Source: Schistocerca nitens (taxonomy: Eukaryota; Arthropoda; Insecta; Orthoptera; Acrididae). Taken from it: DNA of 64,000 nt. Positions 48,210 to 58,302 of the stretch are shown piece after piece (within the stretch, counting starts at the first letter, position 1; every line of letters begins with the position of its first letter). The translations under genes and the position numbers were made by a program. The DNA is taken from the NCBI RefSeq assembly GCF_023898315.1, contig NC_064614.1, positions 383,779,348 to 383,843,347 on the forward strand, in the 5' to 3' direction. The notes under the pieces are model-generated. The model ran no database searches. It saw only the letters and a program-made list of their open reading frames with translations, and was not told the origin of the DNA.

Positions 48210-50800
48210 ACCACAGATAACGTTGCTTGAGTGTGGCAGTGATACTCTTTCGTTTTGTAGTTCTCAGAACCATGTCATTTTTCACATGATCCTTCCATGA
48301 TATTCCCTAGATGCTCTGTAAGCACTGCAGGTGAACGGCATTGAGCTTTCATTCCTGTTTGGCATATGACATCCAAGTCTCAGCTCCATACAGGAGAGTG
48401 CTCAGAACATATGATTGATACACAAGTATTTTTGTTGACAATGTAAGAAGTTTGTTGTCCCATGCTCATGTGCAGAACTTTCCAAAAGTGCTGGCAGCCT
48501 TTCCTATTCTTGCATTTATCTCGACATCCAGGGAGAGATCATCTGTCATTATTGAACCAAGATAGCAGAATTTATCGACTACCTTCAGCAAGGGCCATCC
48601 AGTGATGACAGGCGAATCTGTGTATCCTTGCACCATGACAACCATCTTCTTTATGTTCATAGACATGGAGAAGAGCTTGCAAGCACTAGAGAATTTATCC
48701 ACAAGCTCTTGCAGATCATCTTAAGTAGGCACTACAAATGCAACATCATCAGCAAATAAAAAGCTATTTACAAGCAAGTCTTCTCGGAAGCACTTGGATC
48801 TGAGTAAAGAAATGTTGTAGAGCTTCTCGTCACCATCGGCTCTGGTATACGAATGAATGCCCAGGTTAGTTTTACGAAGAGCAACTTTGAGGAGTGCTGA
48901 GAAAAATATATTGAACAGAGTGGGAGCCAATACACAGCCTTGATGAACCACACTTTTCACAGCAAATGGGTCAGATGTGATTCCATCGAAGACCACAGCA
49001 TCTTCCATATCTTCACGAAAAGTTTGATCATCTCTAAGAGCTTTGGAGGACACCCTGTCTTCAAAAGTACTGCATACAGTCCTTCTCTGCTAACTGTGTC
49101 AAAAGCCTTGTTTAGGTCTATAAAGGCAATGAACAAAGGGGTTTTCTGCTAGCAGCACTTTTCCTGAATTTACCAGAGTGTGAAGATCATATCAACTGTT
49201 GATCATTGGGGATAAAACCCACATTGTTCCTCAGGGTGTAAGTGCTCAGCAAGCTTCTGAAGTCTGCCCAACACCACATGGGCAAATGTTTTTTCAGGTA
49301 TACTCAGAAGTGAGATTCCACAGTGACAGTTGCAATCGCTGCGATCACCTTTACCTTTGTGTTAAGTAACAATATTGGCATTGTGCATGTCTTGCAGCTC
49401 AGTACCCTCAGCCCAACATTTCAGTAAGAGTTTGAAAAGCAGCAAAAAAACTGGCTTAAGTTTTACAATTTCTGTGGAGATGTTGTCTTTGCCAGGGCAG
49501 TTCCCACATTTGAGCTGTGCAATTGCTCTTTGTAGCTCCTCCATAGTAGGCATGGCATCCAAGTCATGGTAATATGGTAATGTGTCATCTCAGAAATTTC
49601 ATCCATAGCACTTGGACTAATGTTGGATGGATGTGAGTAGAGGCTTGAGTAATGTGCTACCCAGTGGTGCAATTGATGATTTCAATCTGTGATGACTTTT
49701 ACATCTATTTCCTTGAGTGATACACTCTTCTTTGGAATGGGTCCAATGGCCTGTTTGATGCCTGAGTACACACCACCAATGTTACCAGCATTGAAACACT
49801 CCTGTATGCCAGTGCAAAGTTGCTTCCAATAGGAATTGATGCAGCTGCGCACAGTGCATTGAACAGCTGCCTTTGCTTTTCTTAGCTCCCTATGTGTAGA
49901 ATTGTATGGATTTTTATGCCAAATGACAGTGGCCTGATGCTTAGCTTCAACGAGAGGTTTAAGGACATCTACGTTCTCGATGAACCAATCCTGGGATTTT
50001 GCTTCCAGATTACCGAACACATTTCCAGCCGTAATGGTAAGAAGCGATTTTATCTTCTGCCAGTCTTCAGAAATAGGAGCAGATGGGTCCCAGAGATCCA
50101 TCTCTTTTTTTATCTTGTCACTGAACACTTCTACTGGAGCAGTGTTTCTTGTTTGGCAAAGATTAATTTTTGTTTTGCATGGTGTTCTGGCAGAGTGTAA
50201 CTTTTTATCCATTCATCTTGCCCACTCCGTGTTTGCCTAGGCAGTCAGGCCAGGTGACAAAATCACTACAAATATGAGCATTGAAATCACCAAGGATGCA
50301 TAGACGGTCGACAGAGTGCACTCCTTGTACCGCATCACTAAGTTGTTCATAAAATTGATCCTTGGCATCTGCAGCTGAGGTAAGTGTTGGTGCATATACA
50401 GATATCAGCATCAGTGGTCCACTATTTGTTGTGAAACGCAGAGTCACAATGCGTTCTGAGATACCGGTCAGGTTTTCGGTATAGCACAGCAAGTCATAGG
50501 GGACAGCAAAACGGATTCCGTGCTGTCTGTGACTAGAAACATCTTTGCCCTTTCAGAGAAAAGTGTAGCCTTCTTCTGGTAGCCTGGTTTCCTGCAGTGC
50601 TGTTATAGTGATATTGAGTCTCAGTAGCTCTAAGTTGATAGCAGCCATTTTGTGTAGCTCTTGTGAGCCTCCACCGTTGTCCGGGAAGCCTTGCAGCACA
50701 GTACGGATGTTCCATGTACTGATGTATAATGAAATAGCTTTACTTTTTGCTTTATTTTTATTTTTTATTTTTGTCACAGCAGGTGTTGGTGATTATGGTG
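48210..50800 (-). mobile_element. RTE-type LINE, minus strand, degenerate
   Basis: An endonuclease-RT element read right to left. It differs from both other RTE-type families in the window; the protein style is that of the insect elements often annotated as craniofacial-development-protein-2-like endonuclease plus RT. It covers nearly the whole coding region. The 3' end near 48210-48240 is not marked by a clear tail, and no TSD was found. Confidence 0.8.
48240..50777 (-). pseudogene. Endonuclease-RT of the minus-strand RTE-type LINE
   Basis: The N-terminal endonuclease starts near 50777 with STWNIRTVLQGFPDNGG and ITALQETRLPEEGYTF (50615-50555). It continues with ISVYAPTLTSAADAKDQFYE near 50410 and LCILGDFNAH near 50300-50270. 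A basic linker frame occupies 50212-49682. The RT includes MPTMEELQRAI and GNCPGKDNIS (49555-49490), VHQGCVLAPTLFNIFFSALL (48945-48885) and the catalytic FLFADDVAF near 48740. DKFCYLGSIMTDD (48570) and TLLYGAETW (48390) follow toward the end. At least five breaks (stops or frameshifts) separate the pieces. Confidence 0.85.
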
Positions 50801-51366
50801 ATGACTTCTAGCAGTGCTAGTGTTCCATACACCCAATGGAACAATCGTCCACTCCTCAGCTTATATCTTAATTTTATTTATACTCTAATTACTTCCATTT
50901 GTTAAAGCAAATCCACTTAACCTAGATCATGCATTTATATTAAATGAAACATTGTTTCCTATTCCTTATACTTAGAGCAGTCATGTTCATCCCCTTTAAT
51001 TTAAAAAAAGGAAAAACATCTTTAAAGGGAATTAATAAGGAAGGAATTACATTTTCCTCACTTTTCACTATTTTGTACATTTAGTTAATTCTTCATTAAT
51101 GACATTACTTGTTAGTACCTGTGAGGTAATATTATCTTGTACTCTTAACTAATCTATATTCTTGGAAAAACTTATATCAGGACTTATAATTTACCAGTTT
51201 GTAATATTCATATATTTATAAAGTTATAATATGTTGTCATGCAGCAATAATATCCAGTTTTCCTGATTATGAATTCAATTTTCCATTGGTACACTCTCTC
51301 TTAAGGAAATTGATCTTGTTTTATTATGCCCGTGCATTTGATGTTCAAACAAATGACATTTCATTT
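50801..51366. other. Unassigned AT-rich stretch
   Basis: No coding or repeat structure recognised, apart from the candidate target-site copy GACATTTCATTTG at 51354-51366 next to the Penelope-like element. Confidence 0.4.
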
Positions 51367-52012
51367 GACATAAAAGTTTCCTGAGTATGGTATCGTGTCA
51401 CTATGTATAAAACTACTGCTGCAGGAGAAAAACCAGCATTTTGGCCATGGTTGAAGCGGTCTTCTTCTGGGTCTACTGGTGCATTCTACCTATGCAGTGT
51501 CCCTTATATTTTGTTGTTACTGTTCACTGCGCATGCCATTATGTTGAAATTTTGATAGATAATTCGTTTCATTGGTCACTTAAGGAAGAAGGAGAGGGAA
51601 TTTTATTTTAATAGGTTGTTGCAGAAGAGGGAGAATGTAACCTCTGTTGTCTATTGGCTCTTGTGTTATGTGCCATGGTTGGTGGTCACCGTAGAATGAG
51701 AATTGGCAGCTGTTTGCCAAATGCTAGACATCGGCTGCGCTGCGGTAGTTAATCGCGCTGGTAGCACTTGTGCCTCGATTTGACAGTGCGGTCTGTTGGG
51801 CTCTGATTGCTGGCAGCCAATATGAGGCAATCCTGAGTCCATCCTCTCTATTCACATTATTAGGATGTTTAAGTATTTTGATGGCCTCTCTAATTTTGCG
51901 TTTCATCATAACCGGCTGCATGGTCAACACACAGGCTTTGCTGAATTTTATTTCTGTTTTGCAGTCTTGCTGATGTTCTGCTGTAGGTTTGTTGTGTTGC
52001 CCTAGATGAATA
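51367..52012 (-). repeat. Inverted copy of the Penelope-like 3' end
   Basis: On the minus strand it encodes NIHLGQHNK, AEHQQDCKTEIKFSKACVLT and a REAIKILKHPNNVNREDG block (52020-51850), then non-coding UTR to 51367. Partner arm: about 54015-54725 on +. The left arm stops short of the last ~33 bases of the right end. Confidence 0.9.
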
Positions 52013-52039
52013 TTTGCAACGATCTTATCTACTTGAAGA

Positions 52040-54275
52040 GGTGTCAGGATCATGACATTGTACCTAAATTTCTTCAGTTTAAATTTAACATCGACACTCA
52101 CAAAGCAAGAAGCATCTATTGGCACCAGTAAATCTCTTCTGAAGGAGTGTATTTAGCAGGTGTGAAAATAACTTGACTTCCGCAACAAACAGTTGTTGCA
52201 AATTTGTGTTCTGCTATCATCTATGTTATTGCCTACTGACTGAAATAACGTAGGCAGAATCATCACCTGCAAGTGTATACAACTAGTGAAACTGCCGCCA
52301 TTTGCCAGAAGAAGAAATCTGAGCAGCTAGCAAAGGCGACACGGAACACCACACCTTGACTGGATACATCTCGAACAGTGGTGAACCTTTCTTCTCGTCC
52401 CATCAGAAACACAGCGACAGACGCACTAGCTAAAGGACTAAACTTTGCCGTCACACCTGAGCGGATTCCCACAGAAGAAATTATCGAATCCATGGAAACA
52501 GTGCTCTGGCACACATCTGCGATAGAAACTGAGAAAATTAGGCAGGAAACCGTTCGAGTTCTACTATGTACCAAGCCACTGAAACACAACCTTAGCCAAG
52601 AGGAAAGGGCAGCTATCAAGGAACTGAAGAACAATAATGAAATTGTGATATTAACAGCAAACAAAGGTAATGCTACTGTCATCTTAGACACTCTGCAGTA
52701 CGAAGACAAGATGAAAGAATTATTAAATGATCCCATTTACAAAGAACTAAGGGTGGACCCTATGGCAAAGATAATTTGAAAGATGCAGGACTCGATTAAG
52801 GGCTTGAGAATTGACGCTGACACAGCCAAGGGTCTTATTCTCAGAGTACCAGTCTCTCCTAGAATTTACGGTGTTCCAAAGATACATAAGGAAAGTTATC
52901 CTTTGAGGCCAACAGTGAATGGGATCAGTTCACCTCCTTACAGTTTGGCAAAGTATCTAGCCTGCTAATTAAGATGTCTAGTTGTCAAGATGGACTCTTA
53001 TGTTAAGAGCTCAACGCACTTTGTAGAACGCCTAAAGGGAGAAACAATTTTACCTGTGGACATCATGGTCAGCTTTGATGTGAAGTCACTATTTACGGAA
53101 GTGCCAGTAGATGACACTATCCGCATCATTCAGGAGCATGTCCCACCAGACATATGTGACCTGGTTGAGTTGTGCCTGACTTCAATGTACTTAAAATGGA
53201 AAGGAAAATACTGTGAGCAGACGGACGGTGTAACAATGGGGTCTCCACCATCTCTGCTGGCAGCTGACATATTTATGGAACCCTTTGAAGCAACGGCCCT
53301 TGGTTCAGCTCCTTTACACCTATGTTGCTGATTCAGATAAGTGGATGACACATTTACTATATGGCCTCATGGTAAAACATAGGTACACAAGTTTCATGAA
53401 TATTTGAACAACATGCACAGGAAGATACAGTTCACGCTCGAAGTACAGAAGAATGGTGCAATTTGATTTCTAGATGTCGAAGTATACAGGACAATGGAGG
53501 GCACAGGGGGGCACAGAGCATATCACAAGCCTACACATACAGTGAGGTATCTGCACGCCCAATCCTATCACCACCCAGTGAAGAAGAACTCGGTCATCCG
53601 TTCTTTGGCAATCCATGCGCAGCACCTAAGTGATGCTCAAAACATAACACCTGAGCTTAAAAGGCTACACACATTCTAGTTGATGGCTACAGCCATAAGT
53701 AGATCCACACAGCTTTGTTGACAAATCCAAGTAAGAAAGATAAGCAAGAAATAGGCCAACTGCAGCCAACAGTGCACTTAGCTTATGTGAAAAATGTTAC
53801 TGACCGAATAGGAAAACACCTTCATTGGGTTGGGGTGCAGACTGTCATCTACAGTGGTCGCAGGATCCAGGACGTGCTGGGCTACACTAAGGACAAGGTG
53901 GATGCATTACACACTGCAGGTGTGTACAAGGTGGAATGTGAATGTGGAGAAGCATACATCAGCAAGACTGCCAGGCCAATACCAAAGCACATTCGGGAAC
54001 ACGAGCACTATATTCATCTAGGGCAACACAATAAATATGCAGTGGCAGAACATCAGCAAGACTGCAAAAAAGAAATAAAATTCAGTGAAACCTGTGTGTT
54101 GGCCATGCAGCCGGTTATGATGAAACGCAAAATCAGAGAGGCCATCGAAATACTTAAACATCCTAATAACATGAATAGAGAGGATGGACTTAGGATTGCC
54201 CCATCTTGGGTGCCAGCAATCAGAGCCCAAGAGACTGCACTGACAACACGAGGCACGAGCACTACCAGCGACTAA
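52040..54275 (+). pseudogene. Penelope-type reverse transcriptase with GIY-YIG endonuclease
   Basis: Order on +: VVNLSSRP near 52380, LAKGLNFAVTPERIP near 52425, IVILTANKGNATVILDTLQY near 52642-52700, [20 protein letters not shown] at 52858-52917, SFDVKSLFTEVPVDD at 53068-53115, and DGVTMGSPPSLLAADIFMEP at 53225-53285. The catalytic YVDD box is at 53338-53349, where Y has become TAA and an upstream W is TGA. A FLDV motif is near 53470. The C-terminal GIY-YIG module starts GVYKVECECGEAYISKTAR near 53920-53980 and ends with a REAIEILKHPNN.NREDG block near 54140-54190. Several stops and shifts (52777, 52966, 53330, 53400s, 53679) disable it. Penelope RT extends a primer at the nicked target and GIY-YIG nicks DNA. 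Confidence 0.9.
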
Positions 54276-54441
54276 CTGCCACCATGCAGCTAATGTCCAG
54301 CATTTGGTAAACAGCAGCCAACTTCTCATTCTACGGTGGCCACCAATCATGGCACATAACACAAGAGCCAATAGACAACAGAGGTTATGTTCTCCCTCCT
54401 CTGCAATAGCCTATTAAAATAAAGTTCCCTCTCCTTCTTCC

Positions 54442-54502
54442 TTGGATGTCACGGCGGTCAGATGGTCCCGGTAAGCCACTCGTGGCCTGAAGACGGAGTG
54501 CT
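54442..54502. mobile_element. 61-bp insertion flanked by a 12-bp direct repeat
   Basis: TCTCCTTCTTCC occurs at 54430-54441 and 54503-54514. The enclosed 61 bases contain TCAGATGGTCCCGGTAAGCC and CGTGGCCTGAAGACGGAGTG. The inverted left arm of the Penelope-like element lacks them and has one copy of the flanking repeat. This fits a short retroposed sequence, perhaps the 3' end of a SINE, inserted after the arms formed. Confidence 0.75.
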
Positions 54503-54959
54503 TCTCCTTCTTCCCTAAGTGACCAATGAAACGAACTATCTCTTAAAATTATGACATAATGGCATGCGCAGTGAACAGTAACAACAAAATATAAGGGACA
54601 CTGCATAGGTAGAATGCACCAGTAGACCCAGAAGAAGGCAACCGTGGCCAAAACGTTGGTTTTTCTCCTGCAGCATTAGTTTTATACATTATGACACGGT
54701 ACCAAACCCAGAAAACTTCTATATCAACTGACTCTGGCCATGGAAGCCTACACAATTAGACATTTCACTTGTTCTTCATCTGAATTTAGCACATCATCTT
54801 TGATGGAATTGTTGCTTCACACGTGGCTGTCTCCCCAGAGAATTTCTGATGCACCTAAAGACCTCCACACTTGAATATTCATCACATTGTCATTGTCTCA
54901 TGTCTCGCAAGTGCAGACAGCAATCCTGTGAAAACAGGTTGAAATTAAACAGAAATAAT

Positions 54960-56480
54960 AAGGGTTCAATGATGGAGACTCTTACTTATGGAAAGAGGGA
55001 AAGATATAATTGAACCTCCTAAAGGAGAAGAAAGAAAGGAAATTAAGAATGAATTTGTTGAAATTAAAGAGGAAAAGAAGATAGATCCCAAAGGCAGATC
55101 CCCATCTCTTGTAGTAATTCTCTTTCAAGAGCTTGACTGAGAGCTCTAATAAACAGTGAAACTGAAATATTCTATCCAAAAGTTAACACCTTAAATTGAT
55201 AAGATTTTCCATCATATAAAAATGGTGTTTATTGTTTTGAATCCTCATTTAATTTTACCTGCCAATAGCCACTTGTCAAATTCATTTAACTAAAATATCG
55301 GGCCTGTTTGTACCATGTCAATAACTCATGGGTATTTATGGGTCTATCATACTCCATTTCTTTGTGCCCATTTAGTGTGCATACATCCAGCACAAGGCAG
55401 ACCTCACCTGGAACATTCTTAACCACTAGTAATGGATTGTTATAGGCCCTTAAACTACATTTTATTATTTGGTCATCTATCATTTTCTTCATTTCTTCTT
55501 GCACTGCTTGTTTCAAAGTTATAAGTACTGGGTAGAGTTTACAAAAGAATTGTCTTTCTTTATGATTTTATGATTTTAAATGTAGTCACTGATCTTATAT
55601 GTAGTCACCTATGATGCCCAGTTTGTCAGAAAAACTGCTTCATATGTATATAAAATTTGATATAAGTTCTCCTTTTTCCTGCATTTCATATGCCTTTTGG
55701 TATATATTATCAAGAGACAGTTGCTGTAAAGGTTTCATATTATCTTTCTCTAATGTTTTGGCACTAGCCACTAAATGTAACTTAGTAATATGTTTTCATT
55801 GCTTGCTTATGGATAAGACTGTAGAAGGTACTGTATTGTGGTAATTACACTTTAATGATGATGTACAAAAATCCAAAATCAGTATATACTGAAGCAACCA
55901 GTCAGCACTTAATAGTATTTGAATATTCAAGGATCATCCATATGAAGGAGAATGGATCTACATTTATAGTTATCTGGGTCTTGTTCGATTAATTTACCTT
56001 GGTACTAGTAATTCCTCCTATATAAACAACTGTAACTGGCAAAATAGGAAATAATTTTTTTTTATAATGATATGCAGCCAATGTATCCATATATGGGCCA
56101 AATACTGATTGTTTTGGCCTGCATCTAGGATGCTCTCCATTTTCTGTAATTGTAATAATTATTTTGAACTATGTTTTTTTATTAGAACTAGTTATGTTGA
56201 CATTTTGAGAATTTGTGTTTGTGTTAGACTGATTATGAGGTATAAAAACTTGTGACTGTATATTACTCTTTGTCATTGCTTCTTGTCTTGTTTCTGTTGT
56301 TATGCACTTGACAGTAACTAGTTTCTTTTTTCTTTATAAATGGAATAGAAAAGGGTTTATCAATTTATTTCCATTAACCCACTCACTGTTCTGCAAACTC
56401 TCATTCCTCTCTGTGTTCAGTGTACCTAATCATTCTATGAAACTGAGCAAATCATTAATATTTTTCCACCCTCTATACCA
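54960..56480 (-). mobile_element. Second Ty3/gypsy element: gag end, protease and partial RT, minus strand
   Basis: Read right to left. A gag/pol-proximal region (56440-56130) has a polar N-rich stretch. A protease-like part lies near 56070-55870 (LPVTVVYIGGI, then a stretch ending YTDFGF). RT covers 55520-55200: AVQEEMKKMIDDQIIKCSLR, YNNPLLVVKNVPGEVCLVLD, LNGHKEMEYDRPINTHELL and, after a stop, LTSGYWQVKLNEDSK. RT ends before the catalytic box near 54960, so the 3' part of pol (rest of RT, RNase H, integrase) is missing. The element continues rightward as a gag region that three later insertions interrupt. Confidence 0.8.
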
Positions 56481-56483
56481 TAT

Positions 56484-58291
56484 GACAGGAAGTGCAAAAT
56501 GACTAAGCAGGCTTGGCTAGAAGACAAATGTAAGGATGTAGAGGCTTATCTCACTAGGAGTAAGATAGATACTGCCTACAGGAAAATTAAAGAGACCTTT
56601 GGAGAAAAGAGAACCACTTGTATGAATATCAAGAGCTCAGATGGAAACCCAGTTCTAAGCAAAGAAGGGAAAGCAGAAAGGTGGAAGGAGTATATAGAGG
56701 GTCTATACAAGGGTGATGTACTTGAGGGCAATGTCATAGAAATGGAAGAGGATGTAGATGAAGATGAAATGGGAGATATGATACTGCGTGAAGAGTTTGA
56801 TAGTGCACTGAAAGACCTAAGTCAAAACAAGGCCCCATGAGTAGACAACATTCCATTAGAACTACTGACAGCCTTGGTAGAGCCAGTCCTGGCAAAACTC
56901 TACCATCCGGTGAGCAAAATGTATGACACAGGTGAAATACCCTCAGACTTCAAGAAGAATATAATAATTCCAATCCCAAAGAAAGCAGGCGTTGATAGAT
57001 GTGAAAATTACTGAAGTATCAGTTTAAGAAGTCATGGCTGCACAATACTAATGCGATTCTTTGCAGATGAATGGAAAAACTGGTAGAAGCCGACCTCGGG
57101 GAAGATCAGTTTGGATTCCGTAGACATATGGGAACACGTGAGGCAATACTGACCCTACGACTTATTTTAGAAGGTAGATTAAGAAAAGGCAAACCTACGT
57201 TTCTAGTATTTGTAGACTTAGAGAAAGCTTTTGACAATGTTGACTGGAATACTCTCTTTCAAATTCTGAAGGTGGCAGGTGTAAAATACAGGGAGCGAAA
57301 GGCTATTTACAATTTGTACAGAAACCAGATGGCAGTTATAAGAATCGAGGTACATGAAAGGGAAGCAGTGGTTGGGAAGGGAGTGAGACAGGGTTGTAGC
57401 CTCTCCCTGGTGTTGTTCAATCTGTATATTGAGCAAGCAGTAAAAGAAACAAAAGAAAAATTTGGAGTAGGTATTAAAATCCATCTAGAAGAAACAAAAA
57501 TTTTAAGGTTCGCCGATGACATTGTAATTCTGTCAGAGACAGCAAAGGACTTGGAAGAGCAGTTGAACGGAATGGACAGTGTCTTGAAAGGAGGATATAG
57601 GATGAACTTCAACAAAAGCAAACCGAGGATAATGGAATGTAGTCGAATTAAGTCGAGTGATGCTGAGGGAATTAGGTTAGGAAAGGAGACACTTAAAGTA
57701 GTAATGGAGTTTTTCTATTTGGGGAGCAAAATAAGTGATGATGGCCGAAGTAGAGAGGATATAAAATGTAGACTGGCAATAGCAAGGAAAGAATTTCTGA
57801 AGAAGACAAATTTGTTAACATCAAGTATAGATTTAAGTGTCAGGAAGTCATTTCTGAAAGTATTTGTATAGAGTGTAGCCATGTATGGAAGTGAAACATG
57901 GACGATAAATAAATTGGACAAGAAGAGAATAGAAGGTTTTGAAATGTGGTGCTGCAGAAGAATGCTGAAGATTAGATGGGTAGATCACATAACTAATGAG
58001 GAGGTATTGAATAGAATTGGTGAGAAGAAGAGTTTGTGGCACAACTTGACAAGAAGAAGGGACCGGTTGGTAGGACATGCTCTGAGGCATAAAGGGATCA
58101 CAAATTTTGCATTGGAGGGCAGAGTGGAGGGTAAAAATCATAGAGGGAGACCAAGAGATTAATACACTAAGCAGATTCAGAAGGATGTAGGCTGCAGTAC
58201 ATACTGGGAGATGAAGAAGCTTGCACAGGATAGATTAGCATGGAGAGCTGCATCAAACCAGTCTCAGGACTGAAGACCACAACAACAACAA
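56484..58291 (+). mobile_element. RTE-type LINE, 5'-truncated, 11-bp TSD, inside gypsy gag
   Basis: CTATACCATAT flanks the 1808-bp insertion at 56473-56483 and 58292-58302. The tail is CCACAACAACAACAA at about 58277-58291. Skipping the insertion restores the minus-strand gypsy gag reading HHVRKEIWYR to GWKNINDLLSF. It is the longest copy of this RTE family in the window. Confidence 0.95.
56499..58290 (+). pseudogene. RTE-type reverse transcriptase with linker, nearly complete
   Basis: A linker frame 56499-56840 (KIKETFGEKRTTCMNIKS) ends at a TGA at the QNKAP*VDNIP finger motif. After two further breaks near 57012 and 57070, the main frame 57071-57871 has DQFGFRRHMGTREAI near 57105, FVDLEKAFDNVDW near 57208, GVRQGCSLSLVLFNLYIEQ near 57382 and the catalytic LRFADDIVILSE near 57505. 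A TAG at 57869 separates the C-terminal frame 57881-58162 with MYGSETWTINKLDKKR and RRDRLVGHALRHKGI. The ORF ends soon after RAASNQSQD near 58270. The endonuclease is lost by 5' truncation. Confidence 0.88.
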
Positions 58292-58302
58292 CTATACCAT
58301 AT

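Larger units (their letters stand above)
51367..54758 (+). mobile_element. Penelope-like element with inverted second 3' end
   Basis: The main body on + runs from about 52030 through RT and GIY-YIG domains to a 3' UTR ending near 54758. At the left end, 51367-52012 is an inverted copy of about 54015-54725 (end of the GIY-YIG domain plus 3' UTR). The inverted copies share many stretches (e.g. the complement of 54600 region, AATGCACCAGTAGACCCAGA) but differ by substitutions and one 73-bp indel. A near-direct repeat, GACATTTCATTTG at 51354-51366 and GACATTTCACTTG at 54759-54771, may be the TSD (12 of 13). Penelope-like elements are known for complex terminal repeats, including inverted partial copies. 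Confidence 0.85.
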
